The notes beneath the pieces were generated by a model, which searched no databases, had not been told where the DNA came from, and saw only the letters and a list, made by a program, of their open reading frames with translations. Shown here one piece after another: positions 17,611 to 25,824 of a stretch of DNA of 64,000 nucleotides; positions within the stretch are counted from its first letter, which is position 1, and the number at the start of each line of letters is the position of its first letter. A program made the position numbers and the translations under genes. The stretch comes from Alsobacter soli (GTDB lineage: Bacteria; Pseudomonadota; Alphaproteobacteria; Rhizobiales; Beijerinckiaceae). The DNA lies in assembly GCA_945883115.1 (NCBI GenBank), contig CAMCXA010000001.1, positions 62,001 through 126,000 of the forward strand. Reading direction: 5' to 3'.

Positions 17611-18933
17611 GGTTTCCGAGAATCTGACCACCTCGCCCTGCGAATTGGCCACCAGCTCGCCCTCCCACATCACGCGATTGCCGCGGATGATCGTCCCGAC
17701 CGGCCACCCCGTCACCGTCACACCGTCATAGGGTGTCCACTGGCTACGCGACGCAATCCATGAATTGCGGAGTGTCTCCCGCCGCTTCAGATCAACCACC
17801 GTCACATCCGCATCATAGCCGACGGCAATACGTCCCTTGCCGGCAATGCCGAAGAGCCGCGCCGGCCCCGCGCTCGTCATATCCACAAAACGCTCGAGCG
17901 ACATCCGCCCTGCATTCACATGGTCGAGCATGATCGGCACAAGCGTTTGAACACCCGTCATACCCGATGGGGAGGCCGGATAGGGCTTCGCCTTCTCTTC
18001 CAATGTATGCGGCGCGTGATCGGAGCCCAGAATATCAGCAACTCCCTGCGCCATGCCCCACCACAATCCGTCGCGGTGCGCGAGATCCCGCACGGGCGGG
18101 TTCATCTGCACCAATGTCCCGAGCCGTTCATAACACTCTGGTGCCACCAGCGTCAGATGATGCGGCGTCACTTCGCAGCTTGCAACATCCTTGTGCTTGG
18201 CCAGAAACCGCATTTCCTCCTTTGTCGAAATATGCAGCACATGAATGCGCGCGCCCGTCTTGCGGGCAATCCGCACGAGACGTTCCGTGCAACGCATCGC
18301 CACTTCTGCCGAGCGCCACACGGGGTGCGACATCGGATCGTTCTCGACCCTGAGATCGCGCCGTTCGCGCAGCATCATCTCGTCTTCCGAATGGAACGCC
18401 GCCCGCCGTCCGATCTGCGAGAGAATCGCTTCCACTCCCGCATCGTCTTCCACCAGCAGCGATCCGGTCGATGACCCCATGAAAACCTTGACACCTGCCG
18501 CGCCCGGCAATCTCTCGAGCTCTTTGAGCTCAGCGGCGTTTTCGTGCGTTCCGCCAACCCAGAATGCGAAATCGCAATGCATCCGGTGTGTGCCCCGCTT
18601 CACCTTGTCGGCAAGTGTCTCGGCGTTGGTAGTTTGCGGATCGGTATTCGGCATCTCGAACACGGTCGTCACGCCGCCCATCACGGCGGCCAATGATCCC
18701 GTTTCGAGATCCTCCTTGTGCATCAGGCCGGGCTCCCGGAAGTGCACTTGGGTATCGATCACGCCCGGCAGCACGTGCAGTCCGGTGCAGTCGACCACGG
18801 TGCCTGCAGAGGCGGCGTCGAGCGTGCCAAGCGCTGCAATCCGTCCCCCTTTGATCCCCAGATCACACAGCCCCTCGCCATCCTGATTGACGATTGTTCC
18901 GCCCTTGAGCACCATGTCGAAAGTTTTTGCCAT
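17596..18933 (-). CDS. pyrC: Dihydroorotase (class I-like)
   Basis: Amidohydrolase of about 445 aa that cyclises carbamoyl aspartate to dihydroorotate in pyrimidine synthesis. Metal-binding residues are seen in DTQVHFREPGLMHKEDLETG (His-x-His replaced in part: Q-V-H-F), KVFMGSSTGSLL (Lys region), HVLHISTKEEM, and ILGSDHAPH (Asp). The first metal motif reads DTQVHF rather than DxHVHxR, a deviation to note. A standard bacterial class I enzyme is the closest call; allantoinase is an alternative. The ATG at 18933 has GGGA upstream; another ATG lies at 18942. Confidence 0.83.
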   Translation of the reverse strand: MAKTFDMVLKGGTIVNQDGEGLCDLGIKGGRIAALGTLDAASAGTVVDCTGLHVLPGVIDTQVHFREPGLMHKEDLETGSLAAVMGGVTTVFEMPNTDPQTTNAETLADKVKRGTHRMHCDFAFWVGGTHENAAELKELERLPGAAGVKVFMGSSTGSLLVEDDAGVEAILSQIGRRAAFHSEDEMMLRERRDLRVENDPMSHPVWRSAEVAMRCTERLVRIARKTGARIHVLHISTKEEMRFLAKHKDVASCEVTPHHLTLVAPECYERLGTLVQMNPPVRDLAHRDGLWWGMAQGVADILGSDHAPHTLEEKAKPYPASPSGMTGVQTLVPIMLDHVNAGRMSLERFVDMTSAGPARLFGIAGKGRIAVGYDADVTVVDLKRRETLRNSWIASRSQWTPYDGVTVTGWPVGTIIRGNRVMWEGELVANSQGEVVRFSETLAHE

Positions 18934-19102
18934 GCGCGTCATCCCGTGAGTGTAATATCTTGGTGCGTCATGGGAAGCAGGCTAGTCAATGCAAAAAACA
19001 ATCGTCAAGGCCATTTCACTCGACTAAGACTATCCTCATGAAAGCAATCACTGAACGATCCAGCCCGCTTGATTTGGCCACGACACGGTTAGGGGAAGCT
19101 CC

Positions 19103-19978
19103 ATGCCTTTAAGCCATCTTTCTGATCGTGGCGTGCTCCGTGTGACCGGCGAAGACGCCCGGCATTTTCTCCACAATCTTGTCACCAACGACATCGAATC
19201 ACTTGGCCGCGGCGAAGCGCGGTTTGCCGCCTTGCTCACCCCTCAGGGCAAAATCATTGCCGACTTTTTTGTCATCGCATCGCATCACACCGACGATGAC
19301 TTCTGGATTGATTGCCCAAAAGCTCTTGCTCCCGACCTCGCAAAACGTCTCGGTTTTTATAAGCTCAGGGCAAAGGTTGCCATTGTCGATCTTTCCGGTG
19401 CGCATGCCATTCTCGCCTGTTGGGACGACGCGAACCCCGAGACTGAAAATGGAGTAGCCTTCACAGATCCGCGCTTTGCCCCGCTTGGTTCCCGTCTCAT
19501 CGTCGATCAGGCGCTGGCTTCAAGCCTCGCATCTCATCCCGCATCGCTCTGGCAGACGCACCGGATCATGCTCGGCATCCCTGAAGGTAGCAAGGACTTC
19601 ACCTATTCGGATGCGTTCCCCCACGAGGCCGATATGGATTTGCTGAACGGCGTCGATTTCAAAAAGGGCTGCTATGTCGGGCAGGAGATTGTCTCCCGCA
19701 CGCATCATCGCGGCACGGCGCGCACGCGGTCCGTGCTTGTTCAGTTTCCTGCCGGTGTGTCAGCACCCGAAGGTGTCGAGATCCATGCCGGAACAAAAAC
19801 GGTCGGTACGCTCGGGTCATCGGCTCCCGAAGGCCACGCCATTGCCCTGCTGCGCCTTGATCGCGTTCAGGAGGCAATGGCTGCGGGCGAACCCCTGTCG
19901 GTTGGCGGTCTGCCGCTCCGCATTCTTCGCCCCGAATGGATGCCGCAGGCAATTCTCGATGGAACCAGTCACGCATGA
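19103..19978 (+). CDS. ygfZ: YgfZ/GcvT-type folate-binding protein
   Basis: Folate-dependent protein that helps assemble or repair iron-sulfur clusters. The 291-aa product has the YgfZ signature KGCYVGQEIVSRTHHRGTAR (K-G-C-Y-x-G-Q-E), with the conserved Cys. The N-terminal part (RVTGEDARHFLHNLVTNDIE ... FAALLTPQGKIIADFFV) is the GcvT-like folate fold. The last bases overlap the start of tag (ATGA). Confidence 0.93.
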   Translation: MPLSHLSDRGVLRVTGEDARHFLHNLVTNDIESLGRGEARFAALLTPQGKIIADFFVIASHHTDDDFWIDCPKALAPDLAKRLGFYKLRAKVAIVDLSGAHAILACWDDANPETENGVAFTDPRFAPLGSRLIVDQALASSLASHPASLWQTHRIMLGIPEGSKDFTYSDAFPHEADMDLLNGVDFKKGCYVGQEIVSRTHHRGTARTRSVLVQFPAGVSAPEGVEIHAGTKTVGTLGSSAPEGHAIALLRLDRVQEAMAAGEPLSVGGLPLRILRPEWMPQAILDGTSHA

Positions 19979-20580
19979 AAGGCGTCATAGAACATCCTGA
20001 CGGTAAAATTCGCTGCCCTTGGCCGGGCGTTGATCCGCTCTATGTCGCCTATCACGATCAGGATTGGGGCGTCCCCGAATATGATGACCGCGCTTTGTTC
20101 GAAAAGCTTGTGCTGGACGGCTTTCAGGCAGGTCTGTCTTGGATCACGATCCTTCGGAAGCGCGATCATTTTCGCGCCGTCTTTGACGGGTTCGATGCTG
20201 AAAAAATCGTCCGCTACACGCCTGAAAAGATCGGTGTCCTGTTGAATGATGCCGGCATTATCCGCCATCGCGGCAAAATCGAAGGGACTGTCAAAAGCGC
20301 GCGGGTTTTTCTCAATATTCAGGAAAAACAGGGCTTCTCAACCTATCTCTGGGATTTTTGTGACGGGCACGTCATCAATAATCAACCTCGCATCATGGCT
20401 GATATTCCTACAGAGTCCGAGATTTCCCGCCGCCTGTCGAAGGATTTGAAGGCTCGTGGTTTCGCCTTTTGCGGCCCCACCATCGTCTATGCGTTCATGC
20501 AGGCTGTCGGCATGGTCAATGACCACCTCGTCGGATGCTTCCGTCACGACGAGGTCAAAACGCTGGAGCGGCGTCTCTGA
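19975..20580 (+). CDS. tag: DNA-3-methyladenine glycosylase I
   Basis: Removes 3-methyladenine from alkylated DNA. The 201-aa protein starts at the ATG overlapping the ygfZ stop. Family features: CPWPGVDPLYVAYHDQDWG (zinc Cys and His near the N-terminus), GFQAGLSWITILRKRDHFR, AGIIRHRGKIEG and SKDLKARGFAFCGPTIVYAF with a C-terminal HLVGCFRH zinc site. The stop TGA overlaps the next start (TGATG), so it lies inside a ygfZ-tag-HD operon. Confidence 0.95.
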   Translation: MKGVIEHPDGKIRCPWPGVDPLYVAYHDQDWGVPEYDDRALFEKLVLDGFQAGLSWITILRKRDHFRAVFDGFDAEKIVRYTPEKIGVLLNDAGIIRHRGKIEGTVKSARVFLNIQEKQGFSTYLWDFCDGHVINNQPRIMADIPTESEISRRLSKDLKARGFAFCGPTIVYAFMQAVGMVNDHLVGCFRHDEVKTLERRL

Positions 20581-21185
20581 TGCCGCGCAAGCAGGAGCCA
20601 CCCCGCGCATGGCAACGCATGCTCTCAGGTCGGCGTCTTGATCTGCTCGATCCGTCGCCGCTCGATATCGAGATCGAAGATATCGCCCACGGCCTCGCCC
20701 GCGTCGCCCGCTGGAACGGCCAGACGAGTGGCTCGACGATCTTTTCCGTCGCCCAGCATTCCTTGCTGGTCGAAGCCTGCGCCCGCACTGCGGATCCCGG
20801 CCTCGACAATACCGATCTCCTCGCGGCTCTCCTGCACGATGCGCCTGAATACGTCATTGGCGACATGATCTCGCCCTTCAAAGCGGTGATCGGCTCCAAT
20901 TACAAAGAGGTCGAGCACCGTCTTCTCGCGGCAATTCACATCCGGTTCGGTCTCGCTCCGATTCTTCCCGACGGTCTGGCCAAAGCCATCAAAGCGGCCG
21001 ACTGCGCCGCCGCATGGATCGAAGCCACCCGGCTCGCCGGTTTCACCGAGAGTGAGGCGAACAAGTTCTTTGGCGGGCAACGCCTCGACCGGGCGATCAT
21101 CGGCGATTTTATGGAGGCATGGTCGGCGGATCACGCCAAACAAAGGTTCATAGCGCGGTTTGAAGACTTGTCATCCACAAGTTGA
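20580..21185 (+). CDS. HD-domain hydrolase (YfbR-like)
   Basis: Metal-dependent phosphohydrolase of about 201 aa. HD residues: FSVAQHSLLVEAC (first His), LLAALLHDAPEYVIGDM (His-Asp), and a distal KAADCAAAW (Asp). The EYVIGDMISPFK element resembles 5'-deoxynucleotidase YfbR and other COG1896 proteins. Translation starts at the TGATG junction with tag. The pairing with an alkylation repair enzyme may hint at a nucleotide-cleaning role, but that is inference. Confidence 0.88.
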   Translation: MPRKQEPPRAWQRMLSGRRLDLLDPSPLDIEIEDIAHGLARVARWNGQTSGSTIFSVAQHSLLVEACARTADPGLDNTDLLAALLHDAPEYVIGDMISPFKAVIGSNYKEVEHRLLAAIHIRFGLAPILPDGLAKAIKAADCAAAWIEATRLAGFTESEANKFFGGQRLDRAIIGDFMEAWSADHAKQRFIARFEDLSSTS

Positions 21186-21290
21186 AGTCTGGGGGTAGCC
21201 TCGTCGCATCGCATTTTGAGACCTGTGTTTTGGCGTGTGCTGTGTCATGGTTACACTTAAGCGCGTTGCTAATTTCATGAAAGTTCATCC

Positions 21291-21803
21291 ATGCCCACAC
21301 TTCACGTTTCCTCGCTCTCCCGTCTCGTCGAGACCGTCGAGGCAACGCGCGCAAGCCATGTCGTCACCCTGATCAACGCCGCAACTGTGGTCGAGCGTCC
21401 ACCGTCGATCCGGGAGGATCGCCATCTTTTTATCGGCGTCAGCGACATTTCCGCGCCGCTTGACGGCCATATTCTCCCCGGTGCCGAACATGTCGAGCGT
21501 CTGCTCGCCTTTGTCCGCGCATGGGATCGTGCGCACCCCATCGTCATCCACTGTTGGGCGGGTATCAGCCGCTCGACGGCGGCCGCCTACATCACGGCCA
21601 GTGCCTTGAACCCGTCCCTTGACGAGGAAATGTTGGCACAGCGTCTGCGCACCGTCGCACCGAGTGCGACGCCGAACCCGAGCCTGATCGCCGCCGCGGA
21701 CGCTTTGCTGGGGCGGGGAGGGCGCATGAGTCGGGCGATCGAGGCGATTGGCCGGGGGGCTGACGCATTTGAAGGGACGCCCTTCCAATTATCGCTGGAT
21801 TAG
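21291..21803 (+). CDS. Tyrosine/dual-specificity phosphatase-like protein
   Basis: 170 aa with the cysteine phosphatase P-loop HCWAGISRS (HCx5R) near residue 85. An upstream conserved Asp is in IGVSDISAPLDGH. This group is small and soluble and is widespread in alphaproteobacteria; substrates are not known to me. The 3' end precedes the NrtR-like regulator start by 4 bp (stop TAG at 21801-21803, ATG at 21808), so the two genes form a transcription unit. Confidence 0.85.
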   Translation: MPTLHVSSLSRLVETVEATRASHVVTLINAATVVERPPSIREDRHLFIGVSDISAPLDGHILPGAEHVERLLAFVRAWDRAHPIVIHCWAGISRSTAAAYITASALNPSLDEEMLAQRLRTVAPSATPNPSLIAAADALLGRGGRMSRAIEAIGRGADAFEGTPFQLSLD

Positions 21804-21807
21804 CGGC

Positions 21808-22791
21808 ATGACGGCGCGGGTTGGCGATACGCCCATCGAAATCGGCCTTGCGGCAGCAATCGTCGCCGTTGAACGCGATGCGCCGACAATCCTCGTGTCG
21901 CTGACACCGGGTGAGGAGGACGGATTACCCTACGGCCAGTTCGACCCGATTGCAGATCGCACACTGGAAATCGCCCTGCGCGCCTTTGTGTCCGATCAGA
22001 CCGGCCTTTCGCTCGGCTATGTTGAACAGCTTTACACCTTCGGCGACCGGGGCCGCCACGCAACCCCTGATGATCTTTCCGCGCACATCGTCTCAATCGG
22101 CTATCTGGCGTTGACCCGCATCGCGTCGCCACGCGCGGCGGCGCTCCCGGCAAATGCAGCGTTTAAATCCTGGTATCGCTATTTCCCGTGGGAAGACTGG
22201 CGCGGTGGCCGTCCCGCCATGCTGGATGCCGTAATGCTTCCTGCACTCGAAAAATGGGCCGGCGATAAAGAATCCGAGCGGACCGATACGCGCCTGCGCG
22301 CCTTGACGCGAACCGAGCGTCTCAACCTCTGCTTTGGCAACGGTTCAAGTCCGTGGGACGAGGAGAAAGTTCTGGAGCGCTATGAGCTTCTCTATGAAGC
22401 TGGGCTCCTCTTTGAAGCCGCGCGCGATGGTCGCGACAATGCCGGCCCTCTGCATCCAGTCTCTGCCTTTGGCGATCCCATGCGTCACGACCACCGCCGA
22501 ATCCTCGCCACCGCAATGGGGCGGCTTCGCGCCAAACTCAAATACCGCCCCGTTGTCTTCGAATTGATGCCCGCCGAGTTTACGTTGACGATCCTCCAAC
22601 GCACCGTCGAAGCGATTTCCGGTCGCCATCTTCACAAGCAGAATTTCCGCCGCCTCGTCGAGAACGGCGCCCTCGTCGAACCGACAGGCGGGCAAACCAC
22701 GACGAAGGGACGGCCAGCCGCACTCTTCCGCTTCCGTCGCAACGTCATCCAGGAACGCCCAGCCCCCGGCCTGCGCGGCGGCAAGCGGTGA
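21808..22791 (+). CDS. NrtR-like NAD regulator (NUDIX-related domain plus winged helix)
   Basis: About 327 aa. The N-terminal part is NUDIX-like, but the catalytic box is eroded: the region reads RTLEIALRAFVSDQTGLSLG, without the REx2EE residues. It therefore probably senses rather than hydrolyses. The C-terminal winged helix (FELMPAEFTLTILQRTVEAI ... HKQNFRRLVENGALVE) is the NrtR DNA-binding pattern. NrtR proteins repress NAD synthesis genes and respond to ADP-ribose. No NAD gene is adjacent, so any target must lie elsewhere. An in-frame TTG start at 21748 is less likely, since the ATG at 21808 begins just after the phosphatase stop. Confidence 0.85.
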   Translation: MTARVGDTPIEIGLAAAIVAVERDAPTILVSLTPGEEDGLPYGQFDPIADRTLEIALRAFVSDQTGLSLGYVEQLYTFGDRGRHATPDDLSAHIVSIGYLALTRIASPRAAALPANAAFKSWYRYFPWEDWRGGRPAMLDAVMLPALEKWAGDKESERTDTRLRALTRTERLNLCFGNGSSPWDEEKVLERYELLYEAGLLFEAARDGRDNAGPLHPVSAFGDPMRHDHRRILATAMGRLRAKLKYRPVVFELMPAEFTLTILQRTVEAISGRHLHKQNFRRLVENGALVEPTGGQTTTKGRPAALFRFRRNVIQERPAPGLRGGKR

Positions 22792-23055
22792 GGGTGTTCT
22801 CACAAAATTTTCCGTTTTGTTCTCTAAAACGAAATTTGTTTGTTACAGCGGACAAAAAAACGTGTCCGTTTAAACTGGAACGTTGGAGTGGTAAAAAATC
22901 GTCCAATTTCCGCCAATTGGTTTAAAATATCCGGAAATAACCGTACTAAAGCTCCAACGTGTCCAATTCAAAAAGCCGGGTTAGAAGGTCAAAACGAACG
23001 TCGTTCTTTCAAAAAAAACGACGTTTCCCCCTAATCCGGCCTATTTTGTCGCGTT
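22792..23055. other. Convergent intergenic region dense in inverted repeats
   Basis: 264 bp between two genes that end here. I see nested pairs: CGGACA (22849-22854) with TGTCCG (22863-22868), ACGTTGGAG (22880-22888) with CTCCAACGT (22952-22960), and ATTTCCG (22906-22912) with CGGAAAT (22932-22938) inside the last pair. The outer two form terminator-like hairpins. The central 81 bp could fold into one long structure. It has no convincing ORF. Confidence 0.6.
22997..23025 (-). terminator. Probable Rho-independent terminator of ald
   Basis: AACGTCGTT and AACGACGTT are 9-bp perfect arms around an 11-nt loop. On the ald strand the hairpin is followed by CGTTTTG. It starts 30 bp past the ald stop. 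Confidence 0.55.
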
Positions 23056-24174
23056 TTACAGCCCCAAAATGCTCTCTGCACTCGTATAAGAAAGTCCCTG
23101 CGCATCAGCAACCGGCTTGCAAGTCACCTTGCCGTCATGGACATTCAGGCCGTTCCGGAGGTGCTTGTCATCGATCAGCGCCTGCTTCCAGCCCTTGTTC
23201 GCCAAGGCCAGAGCGAATGGCAGCGTGCCATTGTTCAGCGCAAATGTAGAGGTCCGCGCAACCGCTCCCGGCATGTTCGCAACGCAATAATGGATAACGC
23301 CATCAACGACATAGGTCGGATCCGAATGCGTCGTCGCCTTCGATGTTTCGCAGCACCCGCCTTGATCGATCGCGACATCGACGATGACCGAACCGGGCTT
23401 CATGGTCTTAAGCATCGCCCGCGTAATCAGCTTAGGCGCTTCAGCTCCCGGCACAAGCACGCATCCGATAAGAAGATCAGCCGTCTTGGCCAAGTCCTGC
23501 ACCGCATCGCGTGTCGAGAAGGCCGTCCGCACCGCGCCGTTGAACTGCGCAGAAATCCGCCGCAGCACCTCGGCCGAACGATCAACGACGGTGACATTCG
23601 CACCCATGCCGAGCGCAATCATCGCGGCGTGGGTTCCAGAGACACCGCCGCCGAGAATGACGACTTCCGCCGCAGGAACACCCGGAACGCCGCCCAGAAG
23701 TACGCCACGGCCTCCAGCAGCCTTTTCTAGACTATGTGCGCCAACCTGTGGCGCAAGACGCCCTGCAACCTCCGACATTGGCGTCAGAAGCGGCAGGCCG
23801 CCTGTTGCCGCTGTAACGGTCTCATACGCGATGCAGGTCGCCCCCGAAGCAATCAAATCCTTGGTTTGCTCTGCATCAGGTGCAAGATGGAGATAGGTGA
23901 AAAGAATTTGCCCCTTTTTCAACCGCTTCCGCTCGACTGCAAGCGGCTCCTTGACCTTCACGATCATGTCAGAATTGGCAAAAATATCCTCGGCACTGGC
24001 CGAAATCGTCGCACCGGCGGCAACATAATCCGCATCCGTAACGCCCGCACCCATTCCCGCCTGTGTTTCAACAGTAACCTGATGGCCATTGTGAACCAGT
24101 TCGGCAACTGATGAGGGAACAAGACCGACCCGGAATTCGTTATTTTTGATCTCTTTTGGAACGCCAATACGCAT
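23056..24174 (-). CDS. ald: Alanine dehydrogenase
   Basis: NAD-dependent reversible deamination of L-alanine to pyruvate. The 372-aa length is standard. The N-terminus MRIGVPKEIKNNEFRVGL contains the substrate-binding Arg, KVKEPLAVERKRL the catalytic Lys region, and YLHLAPDAEQTK the His. The NAD fold is VVILGGGVSGTHAAMIALGM and DVAIDQGGCCETSKATTHSD is also conserved. The gene diverges from an Lrp-type regulator across 131 bp, the usual genetic arrangement for alanine-controlled ald. Confidence 0.97.
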   Translation of the reverse strand: MRIGVPKEIKNNEFRVGLVPSSVAELVHNGHQVTVETQAGMGAGVTDADYVAAGATISASAEDIFANSDMIVKVKEPLAVERKRLKKGQILFTYLHLAPDAEQTKDLIASGATCIAYETVTAATGGLPLLTPMSEVAGRLAPQVGAHSLEKAAGGRGVLLGGVPGVPAAEVVILGGGVSGTHAAMIALGMGANVTVVDRSAEVLRRISAQFNGAVRTAFSTRDAVQDLAKTADLLIGCVLVPGAEAPKLITRAMLKTMKPGSVIVDVAIDQGGCCETSKATTHSDPTYVVDGVIHYCVANMPGAVARTSTFALNNGTLPFALALANKGWKQALIDDKHLRNGLNVHDGKVTCKPVADAQGLSYTSAESILGL

Positions 24175-24189
24175 TGAATCCTCCCTTTG

Positions 24190-24206
24190 AATGATATTTC
24201 ATCATT
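24190..24206. promoter_or_regulatory. Inverted repeat in ald/Lrp intergenic region
   Basis: AATGAT-ATTTC-ATCATT, arms of 6 bp, lies just upstream of the ald start. The divergently encoded Lrp-type regulator is the likely ligand, since Lrp sites are degenerate AT-rich palindromes. This rests on position only. Confidence 0.4.
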
Positions 24207-24305
24207 GCATGCCTCGAAAAAAAGGTTCCACGAAACTGCGCGATCAACAGGTGCATTCTTCAAATTTCCTGCGACAAACGATCCTGATTGTGGTAGATAA
24301 TTCGA

Positions 24306-24767
24306 ATGATCGAACTCGAAGCGCGGGATCGCGCCATTCTCAGATTGCTGCAGAAAGATGCGGCAATTACGAACGCGGAACTCGCGGAGCGGGTTAATCT
24401 GTCGCCGTCCGCCTGTTTGAGGCGGGTAAGCCTGCTTCAGCAACGCGGCCTCGTCCTCGGAACTGTTCTTTTGCTTGATGAACAGGCGATCGGCCTCTCG
24501 GGAACAGCCTTTGTCTCGGTCACACTTGACCAACAAGGGCGGCAAAGTCTCGATACGTTCGAAGCAGCGGTTGCCGAACATGCTGAGATTCTTGAATGCT
24601 ACCTTCTCGCCGGTACTGCCGATTACTTGCTGAGAGTGGTTTATTCGGATACGGCGGATTTCGAACGTATCCACCGCAATGTCGTCACCCGTTTACCCGG
24701 CGTTGTGCGCGTTCAGTCGACTTTGGCACTTAGAACTGTCAAAAAGACCACAGCTTTGCCTCTTTGA
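24306..24767 (+). CDS. Lrp/AsnC family regulator of ald
   Basis: 153-aa feast/famine regulator. N-terminal winged HTH: RDRAILRLLQKDAAITNAELAERVNLSPSACLRRV, with the conserved NLSPSACLRRVxxL. The C-terminal RAM domain for amino acid binding includes ILECYLLAGTADYLLRVV. In other bacteria the divergent partner activates ald when alanine is present. The ATG at 24306 diverges from ald. Confidence 0.93.
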   Translation: MIELEARDRAILRLLQKDAAITNAELAERVNLSPSACLRRVSLLQQRGLVLGTVLLLDEQAIGLSGTAFVSVTLDQQGRQSLDTFEAAVAEHAEILECYLLAGTADYLLRVVYSDTADFERIHRNVVTRLPGVVRVQSTLALRTVKKTTALPL

Positions 24768-24835
24768 AAGCTAGTTTACTTGCTTTGAGGCCCAATCTCA
24801 TCGATAATTTAATCTGATCTTTCTGGAGTTTTGCC

Positions 24836-25087
24836 GTGACTGAAGTTTCCTTGTCCGATGTTTCAACGCTTACCTTCGAAAAAGCATTGGCTGAACTCGA
24901 AGCGATCGTCGGAAAGCTTGAACGGGGCGACGTGCCTCTCGAGGAATCAATTGCCATGTATTCCCGCGGCGAAGTCCTGCGGACTCACTGCGAAACCCTG
25001 TTAAAACAAGCCGAGATGCGCATCGAAAAGATTGCTCTTGGTGCGGATGGCAGTCCAAAAGGCGTCGTGCCATTGGACCCGCAATGA
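24836..25087 (+). CDS. xseB: Exodeoxyribonuclease VII small subunit
   Basis: 83 aa with the XseB pattern [20 protein letters not shown] ... [30 protein letters not shown]. It forms ExoVII with XseA, which is not in this window. GTG start. Its stop overlaps the tlyA start (ATGA). Confidence 0.95.
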   Translation: MTEVSLSDVSTLTFEKALAELEAIVGKLERGDVPLEESIAMYSRGEVLRTHCETLLKQAEMRIEKIALGADGSPKGVVPLDPQ

Positions 25088-25824
25088 ATAATTTGGTTCG
25101 TCGAACCCGCGCCGATGTGCTTCTCGTTGAAAAAGGGCTTTTTGAGAGCCGCTCAAAGGCGCAAGCAGCGATTTCTGCCGGATTGGTCAGTGCAGATGGC
25201 GCTTTTCTGAAAAAGCCTTCTGAATCCGTGCCATCGAACGCCGAATTGGTTGCTTCTGCAGCATTTCCATGGGTTTCCCGCGGAGGGGTCAAACTCGCTG
25301 CGGCGCTTGATCATTTTGAGCTTTCACCAAGCGGGTTGAATTGCCTCGATGTCGGTGCCTCGACTGGCGGATTTACCGATGTGTTGCTCAATCGGGGTGC
25401 GCGTCACGTGACCGCTGTCGATGTCGGCAAAGACCAGTTACATCCCAAAATTGCCAGAAATAGACGTGTTTTGTCGCTGGAAAATACCGATATTCGGTCG
25501 ATTGTGACCGGTTCTTTGCCAGAAATGCCGACGTTTGCGGTTGTAGATGTCAGTTTCATCTCGCTCAGGCTTATTCTTCCGTCTATTGCCCAGTTGCTTG
25601 CCCGGCAAGCTCAACTCATCTGTCTTATCAAACCGCAGTTCGAGGCAGGCCGAAAAGCGGTCGTTAAAGGCATTGTTCGCGATGAATTGATTCACGCGGA
25701 AGTTTGCGAAACCATCTCGGAGAGCTTAAAATCTTTGGGATGGACGATTACGGGCTTGATCGAGTCGCCGATTATGGGCGGCGACGGCAACCGGGAATTT
25801 TTGATGGCGGCCTCTCGCAGATGA
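25084..25824 (+). CDS. tlyA: TlyA family rRNA 2'-O-methyltransferase
   Basis: 246 aa: an S4 RNA-binding domain ([22 protein letters not shown]) followed by an FtsJ-like SAM domain with [32 protein letters not shown] and [16 protein letters not shown]. TlyA modifies 16S and 23S rRNA and affects capreomycin susceptibility. It overlaps xseB and the next methyltransferase by ATGA on both sides. In many Rhizobiales dxs lies between xseB and tlyA; here it is absent. Confidence 0.94.
   Translation: MNNLVRRTRADVLLVEKGLFESRSKAQAAISAGLVSADGAFLKKPSESVPSNAELVASAAFPWVSRGGVKLAAALDHFELSPSGLNCLDVGASTGGFTDVLLNRGARHVTAVDVGKDQLHPKIARNRRVLSLENTDIRSIVTGSLPEMPTFAVVDVSFISLRLILPSIAQLLARQAQLICLIKPQFEAGRKAVVKGIVRDELIHAEVCETISESLKSLGWTITGLIESPIMGGDGNREFLMAASRR

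Noticed and set aside
22840-23034. 64-aa ORF on the plus strand in the ald intergenic region
   Set aside because: TTG start, no ribosome-binding site, and it runs through the inverted repeats that are better explained as RNA structure.
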